From Primula veris (taxonomy: Eukaryota > Streptophyta > Magnoliopsida > Ericales > Primulaceae): a stretch of DNA of 64,000 nucleotides. The DNA lies in NCBI GenBank assembly GCA_963682055.1, contig OY821741.1, positions 27,722,711 through 27,786,710 on the forward strand, written 5' to 3'. Positions within the stretch are counted from its first letter, which is position 1. The number at the start of each line of letters is the position of its first letter. The translations under genes and the position numbers were made by a program. A model generated the notes under the pieces. The model was not told the origin of the DNA, searched no databases, and was given only the letters and a program-made list of their open reading frames with translations. Shown here in pieces: positions 11,701-23,752 of this stretch.

Positions 11701-12652
11701 TACTCGCAGTGTAATTTTCGAATAAATCCTTCTGAGGGGTTGTGTGAAATGATGCCCCAGAGTCTAGAATCCACGATTCTATATTTCTCTGCTCGACAAG
11801 CATTAAACAGTCACCTGAATCCTCGTCGCTCGTAATATTAACCACGTGATCATGGCCGGTACCCTTCTTCGGCTGCTTGCACTCATGACTGAAGTGCCCC
11901 ATACCCTGGCAGTTATAGCATCGAAGATTCTTCTTACTTCGGTCGCTATCTTTGCCACCTTGGCTTTGCCCTCTTCTACCTCGGGATTGTGAACGTCCTC
12001 TAACGTCCCATACCCTGGCCTTACCCCGGTATCTTGAACTCATGTTCAAGGCTGCTCCATCATTTGAGCATTCACCCATGTCTAATCTCCTGAGTTCCTC
12101 AGCGAGTATTTGATCTCGGATGCCGTTGTAAGTCAGTTTCTCCTTTCCAATTGAGTTGCTCACAGCAGCTCGCATGAATTCCCAACTGTTCGGTAGAGAT
12201 GCTAGCAGTATAAGGGCTCTCACTTCGTCTTCAAAAGTTATCTTCACCGCATCCAACTGATTTACGGTGTCGATGAACTTGTTCACGTGACTCGCGACAG
12301 GTGTCCCCTCGGCCATGCGTAGGTTGAACAACTTACGCATGAGATATACCTTGTTGTTCGCGGATGGTTTCTCATACATGTCGGTGAGGACCTTCATCAT
12401 CCCCATCGTCGTCGTCTCTCTTGCGACGTTATGTGCTACACTCCTAGATAGTGTTAGGCGGATCACTCCCAACACTTGTCGGTCTAAGAGTTTTCACGCC
12501 TCCTCGGTGGTCGTGGTCGGCCTTTCCTCAAGGAGAAGTGGCTGATGCATCTTCCTCCCATAAAGGTAGTCCTCTATCTGCATTCTCCAGAATGCGAAGT
12601 CCTTCCCGTCGAACTTCTCGATCCCGTGTGCGGTTCTGTCTTCTTTCGCCAT
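8711..12652 (-). pseudogene. gag-pol: copia gag-pol polyprotein, one frame of 1313 codons with six stops
   Basis: Starts at the ATG 12650-12652 (MAKEDRTAHGIEKFDGKDF) and stays in one frame to 8711 with no frameshift. Gag ends in a zinc knuckle CYNCQGMGHFSHEC. Protease follows (WILDSGASFHTT), then integrase (HRRLGHMSEKG with CEGCIFGK; HSDVWGP; LRSDNGGEY; PQQNGVAERMNR), RT (YKARLVVKGF, QLDVKTAFLHGDL, LLLYVDDMLL) and RNase H (LSTTEAEYVA, HCDSQSAVQLAKN). Six stops interrupt it, near 12494, 10712, 10157, 9788, 9590 and 9074. Five are explained by single transitions at conserved codons (Trp TGG, Arg CGA or Gln CAG); the one near 10157 is TAG where a Glu is usual. Catalytic residues seen are intact. 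Length is normal for the family. Confidence 0.95.
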
Positions 12653-12663
12653 CGATCTACCGA

Positions 12664-12675
12664 GCTCTGATACCA
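12664..12675 (-). promoter_or_regulatory. Primer binding site (tRNA-iMet type) of copia element 2
   Basis: Minus-strand TGGTATCAGAGC two bases inside the 5' LTR, complementary to the 3' end of initiator tRNA-Met. It fixes the element's direction. Confidence 0.95.
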
Positions 12676-12677
12676 CT

Positions 12678-13023
12678 TGTTGGGGTCGATACAGGCGAAC
12701 AATGAGAAAGACAGAAAACTGAAACCGACCACACACTTAGATAACGGAGTTCACCCAAATTGGCTACGTCTCCGGTCCGCTACACGTGGCACTTAATATT
12801 ATTATAATGAGGATTACAATCGTAATCTTGCTCAACACAAGCTATGGTTCTCTCGCAAATAGAACTCTCTCACTTATAATATAAAGGTGTTGGTGTAGGT
12901 GTAATTAGAATACAAGATATTGGGGCATATAAATAGAACACTTAGTGGGTCATATTACAATTCTAGGCGATGTGGGATAATTAGAAAACATGACCAAACC
13001 TCATTTGGCACCACAACTCAACA
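12678..13023 (-). repeat. 5' LTR of copia element 2
   Basis: 346 bp; about 95 percent identical by eye to the left LTR. TG...CA ends. Confidence 0.95.
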
Positions 13024-13028
13024 ATCCA
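13024..13028. repeat. Target site duplication ATCCA (right)
   Basis: Matches 8181-8185. Confidence 0.9.
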
Positions 13029-14823
13029 TGCATTGGGTAAGCTATTTGTTCCATTTAACATATACTGTATGCCAAATGTTGCCCTAATCAGGTCTGTGAA
13101 GCTTGTTATTAAAGGTTCCTAAATTACATGATGTTCGTAATTAATGTCTTTCTTTTAGCAAAACGTTGTTAGAAATAGAATTGCATCGTACAATACTTTA
13201 TTTTGCTTCTATGGTATCCTTGTTAGCTTCAGTTGGTGTTTTGCGAAGTTCACTAAATTATAATTGTATAAAGTGATCATATGCATTATAACATTATTGA
13301 GCCGACTCGATATAGAGTCTCTGTGTTCCCTATTATAGATTCATATGACTTTGTGAACCGACTAAATATAAAGTCCCGGTGCTCGCAACCTATTTCATAT
13401 TAATTATAACCTTGTTGAGCTGACTAGCTATTGTCAAGCTGCTGCGGAACTGGCCATTCAAATAGCTTCACCTTGTTGAATCGACTTTCTAAAGTCTCAG
13501 TACTCCTGAAACAAGGTATTTTATTGTACCATATCCTATTATGTTCAGTCAACTTCTGAATACGGGGGTATATATTCCATAAAAAGACACTTTTAGTATA
13601 CAAAACCATTACTACTGGTTGAAAGGTTTGCTATGGATGTGAGAAACAAATACTCTCATTAGTATACATGGAACAAGTATTTCCTAAAGGTTAGCAAACC
13701 AAATAAAAATTTCAGAGTTTCTGCAAACGCAAGATTATTTGAGAGTGGAAACTAAAAGTAATACCATATGCATAACGGAGATCAAATATTCAGAGTTCGT
13801 AAAACCATAAAAGAAACTCCTAAATAATTTTGCAGAACACCAAAAAAACGTTGTATGATTTGAAGAAATCAAGCATCAATTAGGTTTTACGGAAGAGTGA
13901 AATCAAATCGAAAGTTGTAAACAAAGACTGAAAACCATAACTTAGATCGTATCGTAGCATCTTCAAATAGCGGACCAGCAGATCACTCACACTCACACTC
14001 TATCTTTCCTTTTTCAATTAGTATTTGGACACATGAAAACCCCCCATACCTACATTCCAAAAACACACAAAAAGAAGTCATTTACACACTTGTCAAAGGT
14101 TCCAATATTTACCCTGCAGAAGTAAGTAAAGCCATATTATGAAGGAGATGGTATAAGACAGGGAACTTATTAGCATTTAACAGATCAAATTTTGTAGGAA
14201 TAATTTGGAAAGAGCGTATCTCTATATACTAAAAGCCCAGATTACTTAAAAAGAAGAGTTGTAGCTTATTAGTAGACAGCACTACATGAGGCTTACATTT
14301 AAAACTTTACGAATTACTTATGTCAGGCCTTGATCTATTGAATAAAAAACGTTTAGATTATATACACAAGTTCAGTGGTGTACGAATGGATTTAAACATG
14401 GAAGTAATTTCACTTAAACAAAAGTTTCAAGTCGGAACGGTCAAATCTGTTAGAAATACGTCGCTAAATGAATATTTATATCAGTAAAATTGAAATTCGT
14501 CGTCATACCGTCCACAAATGGAGCGTTAGGGAGCAAAATCTCTCACTAATTCCATCTGCAATCTAAGTTTTTTTTGTAGTGTTTACTTTCATTTTAAACA
14601 AAAAGTTCAAAAGCAGATTGGGATCAGGGGCGGATCATGGAGTTTTTCCAAGGGAGTGCAAAATTAATTCACCATAAAATGTTAAATATTGAGCCTACAA
14701 AAATCTTAATAATTGTACATTCTTTTTTTTTTACCGATCAAAATCAGAGTTCCACTATGCAACTTGTTTTGAGATATCAAAACAAAACTTTATAATTTAA
14801 AGTACAAAAGAAAAATGGATAGT
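13029..14823. other. Intergenic, no gene recognised
   Basis: AT-rich DNA with no frame above about 60 codons that looks like protein. It holds a set of short stem-forming repeats at 13304-13496 (listed separately) and otherwise nothing I can name. Confidence 0.5.
13304..13496. repeat. Three spaced GACT...AGTC stem motifs in a degenerate repeat
   Basis: GACTCGATATAGAGTC (13304-13319), GACTAAATATAAAGTC (13360-13375) and GACTTTCTAAAGTC (13483-13496). Each follows a TTG.(A/G)(A/G)CC-like lead and precedes a CTC(T/A)GTGCTC-like tail. A weaker fourth member (GAGCTGACTAGCTATTG) lies near 13416. Each core can pair with itself as a short stem. Confidence 0.5.
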
Positions 14824-14851
14824 TGTTAAATGACATATTAGCTAGATATAT
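14824..14851 (-). repeat. Outer fragment of an older short LTR, split by the Sirevirus element
   Basis: Begins TGTTAAATG on the plus strand and is interrupted at 14851 by the Sirevirus insertion; the matching part is 24985-25178. Inferred from the TG/CA-type ends and the PPT next to the other fragment. Confidence 0.35.
14847..14851. repeat. Target site duplication TATAT (left) of the Sirevirus element
   Basis: Same as 24980-24984. Confidence 0.85.
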
Positions 14852-16056
14852 TGAAATTTCTATCCGCTGTTCTAGTTGCAGTTTTACAGTTAGCTTTCAA
14901 GTGATGTTGCAACCACAGTTGCAACCTAAGTAAAAATAATGTACAGAACTGAATAAAGTTAAATGTACTTGAAATAAATCACACGCACATTTAACAACGG
15001 AGTTCACCTAACTAGACTACGTCTCCGGGGCACTTACCCAAATTATGATATTATAAAAAGGTTACAATATAGGATTCAAGTCTTAATGAAAAACTCTTAG
15101 ACTCCCTCTAGGTTTTTCTGCCTATCTCTATATTGCTCCTACTCTATAACTATCACTTAAACATCAATGGCATCCCACCATTGTTTTCTTTTTAAAGCTC
15201 ACTGTGTATTCTCTCAAGAATGAGTTCTTTATAATTTAGAACACACACCTTTTTACAAGCTAAGTTATCAACTATATAAGCAAGTAAAAACAATCTTCTA
15301 TCTTCAATGTCTTTTGTGATTGCTTTTGACTTTATTGATTGGCTTCAATCTTTCCAAACATTACGTGATTCTTCAGCGTGGATTGACTCCAATCATCATT
15401 GGTTAATACCTGTTTAATAACTAGCTTAAAAATAGGAGTTAGTCTTTTCCTATAAGGAAACATATAGGATAATATCTTTTAGAGATAATATCTTTAAATA
15501 TACATATGAAACATTAACTCCATATTTCATTCAATCATAAATATATCATACTGAATTGATAAGGGATAAAGATTTGCATAAGAATAGAGATATAGATTTA
15601 TCTATGTAAAGGAAACATAACTTTATAAACTAATCTCTTTATATCTTTTAGGAAATCTTTCCATACCACTTTGATATTCTCAATATAGACGAACTAAACC
15701 TTTAAGAGCATATGAGAATATATCCTGCATAATTTAAAACAAATAATTACCATTAAAGAATAGTTATGCAGATTTACAGAACAAGACAGAATCCTGCAGA
15801 ACAGCAGGTTGGAACTGTGGTTGCAACTGAGGTTGCAACATTACTTGAAACCACCAACGCTGTCTTAGCAGGTTGTAACTGAGGTTGCAACATTGCTTGA
15901 AACCTATCAGCACTTGTCTTAATAGGTTGTAACTGAGGTTGCAACATTGCTTGAAACCTAACAACACTGTCTTAGTTCATAATAAACAGATAGGATTATT
16001 TAGTGAAAAATCAATAGACAATAAATAGAATTTAGACCATAAATCTGGTCCTAACA
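14852..16056 (-). repeat. 3' LTR of the Sirevirus element
   Basis: 1205 bp. Lacks a roughly 21-bp segment present in the other LTR near 24472-24494. Contains the 54-bp triple repeat at 15819-15975. Confidence 0.93.
15819..15975. repeat. Three tandem 54-bp units in the Sirevirus LTR
   Basis: Each unit starts GGTTG(C/T)AACTGAGGTTGCAAC and continues to TGTCTTA. The copies are nearly identical and recur in the other LTR at 24742-24898. GTTGCAAC is its own reverse complement. Confidence 0.85.
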
Positions 16057-16068
16057 ATCTCCCCCTTT
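16057..16068 (-). promoter_or_regulatory. Polypurine tract of the Sirevirus element
   Basis: Minus-strand CAAAGGGGGAGAT adjoining the 3' LTR. Confidence 0.85.
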
Positions 16069-16469
16069 GTCATTGGTTTTGACAAATCATCTAAGTTTAT
16101 AAACACATCAATCCACCTGCAAATATAATTCAACACAGTCTTTTACTGTGTATCTTTTATCAATACTTTTATTGCAACTATTTAAGCTCCCCTGCAAGTT
16201 AGAATAGCAAGCATCATATAAGTTGTTCTGAGTTTCAGAACAGATTCAATTTCAAAGACAATCATACTTCAAAAAGAAATTTCAAAAAGAAAATTGCAGA
16301 AATTGTAAGGTCAAACAATGCTGGCAAAGAATAGTCTTAATACAGCAATTGTAACTGAAATTTAAAAACAGCAACATAAAGTCTTGAAATTGAAATTAAA
16401 GCTTGAAACTGTAAACACTGAACTGAACCATAAACTTCATCTCCCCCTATTTGTCATAAGCCAGACAAA

Positions 16470-17762
16470 CTAGTCACGAGGTATGTCTGAATGTGGTGCT
16501 CTTTCCCTTAAAGGTTCATCTCTGACAACCTCCTCCAGGTCTTTTTCACTGCTTATGGAGAAGCCATCATCACTGTGAGTAGCATCACTGTCACCATCAT
16601 CCTCACTTTCTATGAGATTCACCAGTAGCTTCTTGATTTGATAATCATCAGCATCCAGTTCAGCTCTTCTTTCTTGATTGTAAGCCAACTTTTGTTGCAG
16701 ATACCACCTCACACCTTTCTTCTTTTCTGAAGGAGCACTAGAGGTCTCCTTTTCTTTTCCTTTTTCTCCAGAAATGTCATTGACATGCCCTTCCTTTAGC
16801 AGTTTTGCAGAAATATACAGGGCAGAGGGACAATCTGTGATTGGTTCAGTGGAGATTCTAATAGGAGAAGTTCCAGATAAATGTGAGACTTGAGACAGAA
16901 TCACTCCAGTGATTAAACATGGAAAAGGAAGCAGAATGGAAGGTGAATTAGTATCACTGAAATCTCTCATGAGATTGAAAACATGATTACCAAAGTTAAT
17001 TGGCAGTGAAGACATGATCTTATAGAGAAAAATGGCCATTTCTTTGTTCACTTTAGAGGGTTGTTTGGTATGAGTCCAGTTAAATCTAGCAATTTTGTGT
17101 AGCACAGCAGCACACAATGTGAGAGAGGATGTTTCGATGGAAGTTCCATCAAATATGTTATTCTTTCCAGTGAGAACAAGAACAATGACTTCCATGTCAT
17201 AATCAACATTATTCACATAAGGATTGGGAGAACTTAGGAATTCATTGATTAGCTTAGGGGTAAAATCTAAAGTTACACCCCTCAAAAATACTCTAGCATA
17301 TGCAGGGTTACCCTTATCAAAGACATTGCTACTTAGATTAGCATAGAATTTCTTAACAACAGCAGGATAATAAGAATCAGCATAGCAAATAGTTCTATCT
17401 AAGCCAACATCAGACAGCAATTTCTCAATATGCACCTGGATGTGCTGATAACTAACCAAGTTAAGCCTCCTTTCACAGTGAATTTCCCTACTAGCAAAAG
17501 CTCTAAACCTCCTATACATTTTCCTACTCCAGAACCTATGATCAACCTCATTAAACTTAGGAGTATAAGTAAAACCAACAGAAATAGGATCATCCTCTAA
17601 GTTTCTCCTAGCACATTTCTTAGTTCTCTATTTCTTTGATGAGGAAGACTCACTTACCTTGGCTTTTGAGCCTGTACTGGTTGTAGATTTATCCAAGAAA
17701 TCCCTAAGAGTACAGTCATCATCAATGTTGAGATTTGGGTTATTAGGTGAGTTGGAAGACAT
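16470..17762 (-). pseudogene. Envelope-like (post-pol) ORF of the Sirevirus element, 430 codons, one TAG
   Basis: The frame starts at the ATG 17760-17762, meets a TAG at 17628-17630 (codon 45), and is then open to 16470. The last 349 codons begin with an internal ATG at 17519. Its position between pol and the 3' LTR is that of the env-like ORF known from sireviruses; whether those ORFs act as envelope proteins is unproven. Residues include a Ser/Lys-rich N-terminus, a central segment (FYANLSSNVFD, LINEFLSSPNPYV) resembling the plant-transposon-protein domain often found in such ORFs, one hydrophobic stretch (ILLPFPCLITGVILSQV), and an acidic C-terminus (LIESEDDGDSDATHSDD). I see no clear signal peptide or cleavage site. 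The TAG may be a decayed Gln codon. Confidence 0.75.
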
Positions 17763-18749
17763 GGTTTCAACTAAGGTTACAACTGGACTTAGAACACGGC
17801 AGTGGGTTTTACAGAGAACTTAGGATTTTTGTTTAATAGAAAGAGAGAGAGAATAATTCTGATAATTGTGTTTGATTTGGGATATTAAAAGAGGTTTGTA
17901 TAAATAGCAATAAAGTCCAAATCTTTTTACAATTGGAAAAAGATACACTCAAATCAATTTTGAAACAGATTTTGCTAGAATTATGGAAATTTCTTATCAA
18001 CAGAAATTTTAAAAATTAAACACAATGACATCACGAAGGTAGCAGTTTTTCAGAAAGATAAATCCAGCAATAAATAAAGATAAACATTCCTTGTAAACAG
18101 ATTTATCCACAATTTGAATATTTAGAAGTTGAAGTTCTTAAGGAAATTTGACTTGTTTCAAGAAAAATATAGCAGTTATATAAAATATAGGACGTTAAAA
18201 AGCAAGAATCTAGCCATTTACTCAAGAAGATACATTTATCATTGAATAACTTTAATATAAATTAGATTTTAAGAGCTTAATTTGAGCAAATTCATTTTCA
18301 TCTCTACACAAAAACTAGTTTGATGATCTCAGCAAGGAAAGAGTATAAGTGTTGTCAAAAATAACAAGACTTTGTCTTGGATTTTTCATTTTAGTAGATC
18401 ATTGTTATGTGAGTTATAGAAGGTACATCAACCTGTGGACAATCACTGAATTTTTCAGTATTAAGAGTATGAGGTTTCAACTGGTGTTGCAACTGAGCTT
18501 GCAACCAGTATTACGAGCAAGTGGTTTCAACTGGGGTTGCAACTGAACTTGCAACCACTATGTAAAATGTGCACTTTGTGCTTGCAACTCTATTACCAGA
18601 GAGGTTTTAAGACAAGTTACCTCACATCTGTTTTTGAGACACCAAAAAGCGGCTTTTTCAAGATAAAAACTTCAAAGCTCAATCAAGACTTACCTCTAGA
18701 AATAAAAAGTATTAAAGGTATTCAAAATAGACATACATAGCAAGAGTAT
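17763..18749 (-). other. Spacer between pol and the env-like ORF, with GTTGCAAC repeats
   Basis: Non-coding, AT-rich, about 1 kb. At about 18475-18560 two near-identical units (GTTTCAACTGG(T/G)GTTGCAAC...CTTGCAACCA) repeat the motif found in the LTR. A further related GGTTTCAACTAAGGTTACAAC lies at about 17764-17784, just upstream of the env-like start. It could act as a splice or internal promoter region for the env-like transcript, but no such site is proven. Confidence 0.6.
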
Positions 18750-21700
18750 TCAATTAGACCCATACTGACATACCCCTATATCACTTCTTAAAGATTCAAA
18801 TTTATTAGTATCAAGGGGCTTTGTGAAAATATCAGCTAATTGTTTTTCAGTTGAAACATATTCCAAAATTAAGCTTTTTCCTTCAACCAGTTCTCTGATA
18901 AAATGATGCCTTAGATCAATATGTTTAGTTCTGGAATGTTGAACTGGATTCTTTGCTAAATATATAGCACTTTTGTTATCACAAAACAAAGTTAATATTT
19001 CTTGCTTAACATTATCATCATTTAGCATCTGTTTCATCCAAATAAGTTGAGTACATCCACTTCCAGCTGCAATATATTCTGCCTCAGCAGTAGATAAAGA
19101 AATGCAATTTTGCTTTTTACTAAACCATGAAACAAGGTTATTTCCAAAATAAAAACAACCACCAGAAGTACTCTTTCTATCATCTATGTTTCCTGCTCAA
19201 TCTGCATCACAGTAGCCAACAAGGAAATGGTTTGTGTCTTGAGAATACCATAATCCTAGGTGAATTGTGCCTTTTACATACCTAAAATCCTTTTGACAGC
19301 TAGAAGGTGAGGTTTTAAAGGGTTTTCCAGATACCTGGCACATACTCCTACACTCAAGCACATATCTGGTCTACTAGCAGTTAAATAAAGCAGACTTCCA
19401 ATCATGGATCTATAAAGACTAGGACAGACACTTTTACCTTTATCATTTTTGGACAGTTTAAGGGTGGTACTCATAGGGATTCTCTTCTCTTTACTTTCAC
19501 TTAGACCAAACTTCTTAACCAGATTATCTGCATACTTACTCTGACGTAAAAATATGCCTTTTTCATTCTGTTTAACTTGCAATCCTAGAAAGTAAGTTAA
19601 TTCACCACCACCACTCATTTAAAATTCATTCTTCATATCAGAAATGAATTCATCTATCCTTTTATTAGAAGTGGAGCCAAATACAATGTCATCAACTTAG
19701 ATTTGAGCAATGATTATATCCTTTGTAGTTTTCTTAGTAAACAGAGTTTTATCAACTCCCCCTCTGTTAAAACCTTTTTCAGTTAAGAACTTAGTTAATC
19801 TATCATACCAAGCTCTAGGAGCTTGCTTTAGACCATACAAGGCTTTGTTCAGCAAATAAACATGTTCAGGAAATTTAGGATCTTCAAATCCCTTAGGTTG
19901 ACAAACATAAACCTCTTCATTAATCACACCATTCAGAAAAGCACTCTTAATGTCAAGTTGAAACAATTTAAAATCATACAGACATGCAAGAGAGAGTAGC
20001 ATTCTAATGGATTCAATTCTAGCTACAGGTGCAAAGGTTTCATCGAAGTCAATTCCCTCAATTTGTGTATAACCCTGAGCTACCAACCTGACTTTATTCC
20101 TGATAATCACTCCATCTTCATTACTTTTATTTCTAAAGATCCATTTAGTCCCTATCACATTTTTATTAGAAGGTCTGGGTACTAAAGTCCATACATCATT
20201 TCTCTCAAATTGAGACAATTCATCTTGCATAGCTAAAATCCATTCACTATCTTCTAAAGCTTCTTTTATATTTTTAGGTTCTAACTGAGAAATATAACAA
20301 GCAAAGTGAACAACATTATTTCTTTTACCTCTGGTTTTCATACCTGAAGTTACTTCTCCTATGACATTGTCAAGAGAATGATTTTTTTGAGTCCTTACAT
20401 AGCGAGGCTTGCTAGTTGACTGAACATGAGAACTTTCTTCTTCTTCTTCAGACTCAGTAGTATTCTGGTTTTCAACCTCAGTTGCAACTGGACTTCCAAC
20501 CACTGTTGGACTGCTTGTTTGCTGACTTTCTTCATTTTCATTTATTGTCATTTCTGACCCTTCATCATCACCTGTAGTCTCATCCACATCTTTTAAGTCA
20601 TCAAATATAACATTATAAGACTCCATAACACAGTTTGTTCTTAGATTAAAAACTCTAAAAGCTCTACTATTCTGAGCATAACCAAGAAAGATCCCTTTAT
20701 CACTCTTAGAATCAAATTTTCCAAGATGTTCTCTATCTCTAAGTATGTAACAAACACACCCAAAAACTTGAAAATACTTAACATTGGGTTTTCTACCTTT
20801 CCATATTTCATAAGCAGTCATGGAAGTGCCTTTAGTAATGTAAACTCTATTAACTATATGACAGGCAGTATTAACAGCTTCAACCCAAAATCTGTTGGCA
20901 AGTTTCTTAGAATTAAGCATGACTCTAGCCATTTCCTGAATGGTTCTATTCTTTCTTTCAACAATGCCATTTTGCTGTGGAGTCTTAGGTGCAGAGAACT
21001 CATGACTAATACCTAAGGAGTTGCAAAATTCTCTAAACTTACTGTTTTCAAATTCTGTTCCATGATCACTTCTGACCCTAGCAATATTACCACTGGTAGA
21101 ACCTTTTTCAAGTTGGAGTTTTAAGCACAGAGTTTTAAAGAGATCAAAAGTTTCAGACTTATCTTTTAAGAAAACTACCCAAGAGTATCTAGAGAAATCA
21201 TCTACAACTACCAAAATGTACTTCTTGCCACCTATACTAGCAGTTTGTATAGGACCCATTAAGTTAATATGAAGAAGTTCTAGGACTCTCTTAGTGTAGA
21301 TTTGACTTGTACTTTTGTGAATACTCTTTGTTTGTTTGCCAACTGCACAGTCACCACAGACACTTTGAGTTTTAGCACTAAGTTTAGGAATAGCTCTTAT
21401 TAATTCTTCTTTAACAAGCTTATCCAAGGTTTTGTAATTCACATGACCAAGCCTTTTATGCGAGATATCAACATTATTAGTAATAGCTTGATTACACCTA
21501 TTCTGAGGCAATTCTTTTTCAGCTTTTTCAAAAACATAGCAGCTGTTTGCTGATCTAACTCCAGTCATGACCAAATCATTGTTAAGATTAGTAATTAGAC
21601 ACCTATCTTTGTTAAACTTAACAATCATCTTGTTGTCACACAATTGACTAATACTAATAAGATTAGCTTTTAGGCCATCTACAAGAAAAACATCATCAAT

Positions 21701-23693
21701 ATCAGGTATTCCAGGTTTGTTTAAGGTACCTTTACCAACAATTTTACCTGTATCTCCACCTCCAAACACAACAGTGTTTCCTGTGAGACTAATGACATTT
21801 TTTAGGAAGCTTGCAGTACCTGTCATGTGCTTAGAGCAACCACTGTCAAAATATCAATCATTAGAGGTAACAACATTTAAAGAGGTAATAATAGCTTTGT
21901 TATTAGCAATTAAAGTAGATCTATTCTTAACTTTCCAGACCCAGTTTATTTTTTTATTAACAGAGGCCAACCAGTTTTTCTAAGAGATATACTTTCTTTT
22001 CTTCTTTAAATAACATTGGATTTCTAAATGACCAGATTTTTTACAGAAGTTACAAACTTTAGTTCTAAAAGTAGATTTAACCTCAAATCTATTCAGTTTT
22101 TTTCTTGGTTGCAACTGTGGTTGCATCTCTGGTTGCAACTGAACTTCTAACGTCTTTTGTTGCAACTGTACTTCTAACCTTATTGTCAATAACATGAGTT
22201 TCAGTCTTAACAAGAGCTTTAACAAAGGTGGTTTTTCCAGTGTTTTCATAGCCATAGTAACCTAAGCCACTGTTGTCTTTAGAGCCTCTGGAATTGGACA
22301 ACATGTCATCTAATTTTTCTGAGGCAGAAACATTCAGTATTTTTATTTTCTTTTTAGTTTCAGTAAGTTCAACTAGTTGTTTGTTAAGTTGCACAGTGAG
22401 ACTCTTAACTTCATCCTTTAGATTAACATTAAGTTTGTTTAAGATCAAGGATTGCTTACTCAGGCATTGATACTTTTCATAAAGGACAAGATATTGCTAA
22501 GTAATGTTTTCATCAGAAGGTTCTTTCTCATCACTGCTATAGGTTTTAAGAGCAGTTGTAACCATGGTTGAAACAGACTCACAGTCACTTTCATAAGTAA
22601 GTTCTTCTTCAATAATTATTCCCATAAAATTAACAAAGTTAGAATCATCCTCTTCTTTACTGTTGCTCTCAGAATCACTATCATTGTGAGTGGTTATATA
22701 AGCATTTTTGTTCCTTTTTAAAGTATTTGCACACTCAGACTGAATGTGACCAAAACCTCTACATTCTCTGCATTGGATTTCTCTAGGCTTGTAATCTTTG
22801 TTATCCTTCTCTTTAGAATTTCACTTCCCTGTAGAATTATTGTTAAACCTAGATTCTGACTTAAATTGATTATCCCTTTTCTGAAAGTTTTTGGATGTTC
22901 CAGTATCATCCTGTTTTTTCTTATAAAACTTTTTGTAAACCTTTTTAACAAAGAAGGCTAGCTGTTCTTCATCACTCACTTTCTCACAGACCTTAGAATC
23001 AGATTTTTTAGCTTGAAAGGCTATTCCTTTTTCTGGTCTCTTTTGTTTAAAGAATTTTAGTTCATGAGTACTTAGATTTCCTATAAGTTCTTCAAGTTTA
23101 AGATTATCTAAGTCTGTTGATTCTTCAATAGCAGTAACCTTAATTTCAAACCTTTCTGGAAGTGACCTTAGAGTTTTCTTAACAAGTTTGGCATCACAGT
23201 ATTTTTCACCTAAGGTTCCAGCTTGATGGGCAATATGACAAATTCTACCATTAAACTGTTCAATGGTTTCATCTTCCTCCATTCTTAAGTTTTCAAATTG
23301 AGTGGTTAACTGTTGGAGTTTAAAAGCTTTAACTTTAACAGTTCCTTCAAAGGTTACTTGTAAAATGTCCCATGTCTCTTTGGCAGTTTCACAATGAGAG
23401 ATATACCTGAACACACTGAGAGTTACACCAGCAAAGATTAACTTTATTGCTGGGGAGTTTGCACTTGATTTTCTGTCCTCATCAGCAGACCATCTGTCTT
23501 CAGGTACATAAACCAGTTCACCTTCACTATCAATTGCAGTTGGAAGCTCCCAACCATACAACACTGTTTTCCATGCTTGTTCATTTTGTTGTTTGATGAA
23601 AGATCTCATTCTTATTTTCCACACTCCATAGTTGACTCCTCCTTCAAGCAATGGTGGTTTGTTGAACGCGTTTCCTTCCCTCATTAAGTCCAT
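18750..23693 (-). pseudogene. gag-pol: Sirevirus gag-pol polyprotein, broken by stops and frameshifts
   Basis: Starts at the ATG 23691-23693. Gag has the copia gag fold region (GVWKIRMRSFIKQQN, AKETWDIL, NGRICHIAHQ), a first zinc knuckle CRECRGFGHIQSEC just past a TGA near 22821, a coil-forming Leu/Lys/Glu segment near 22300-22450, and a second knuckle CNFCKKSGHLEIQC reached through a 1-nt shift at a poly-A run near 22092-22099. Protease is FDSGCSKHMTG. Integrase has HKRLGHVNYKTLD and CGDCAVGK, but the first catalytic Asp is Asn (LLHINLMGP). RT has RLVAQGYTQ and QLDIKSAFLNG; the Tyr of YVDD is a TAA near 19697. RNase H (STAEAEYIAAG, CDNKSAIYLAKNP) follows a 1-nt deletion near 19280 and a Trp-to-stop change. 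It is inactive. Confidence 0.92.
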
Positions 23694-23738
23694 TTTTACT
23701 AGAACACAGGATCCACACTAAGTAAGGTCTAGTGTGAA

Positions 23739-23750
23739 GCTCTGATACCA
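23739..23750 (-). promoter_or_regulatory. Primer binding site (tRNA-iMet type) of the Sirevirus element
   Basis: Minus-strand TGGTATCAGAGC two bases inside the 5' LTR end at 23753. Confidence 0.95.
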
Positions 23751-23752
23751 AT

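Larger units (their letters stand above)
8186..13023 (-). mobile_element. Complete Ty1/copia element, minus strand (4.8 kb)
   Basis: Two LTRs (8186-8533 and 12678-13023) begin TGTTGGGGTC and end CAACTCAACA on the plus strand, and differ by roughly 17 substitutions plus a 2-bp indel by eye. The insertion is flanked by ATCCA at 8181-8185 and 13024-13028. The PBS lies just inside the 12678 LTR and the PPT just inside the 8533 end, so the 5' LTR is the right-hand one. Gag-pol order (zinc knuckle, protease, integrase, RT, RNase H) is Ty1/copia; the size and layout suggest a Tork/Tnt1-like lineage, but this needs a tree. Confidence 0.95.

Noticed and set aside
9790..12705. Plus-strand frames across the copia 2 polyprotein
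   Set aside because: They are shadows opposite a continuous minus-strand gag-pol frame with full domain order.
15819..15975. CRISPR-like direct repeats
   Set aside because: They are ordinary tandem repeats within an LTR and recur in the paired LTR.
17399..17593. Separate hydrophobic minus-strand peptide overlapping the env-like ORF
   Set aside because: It is out of frame with the 430-codon ORF, and its Leu/Val content comes from a shifted reading of the same codons.
20726..21983. Plus-strand frames opposite Sirevirus pol
   Set aside because: Shadows of a 709-codon minus-strand integrase-RT frame.
22718..22951. Separate small minus-strand gene
   Set aside because: Out-of-frame overlap with gag; the zinc knuckle is in the gag frame.
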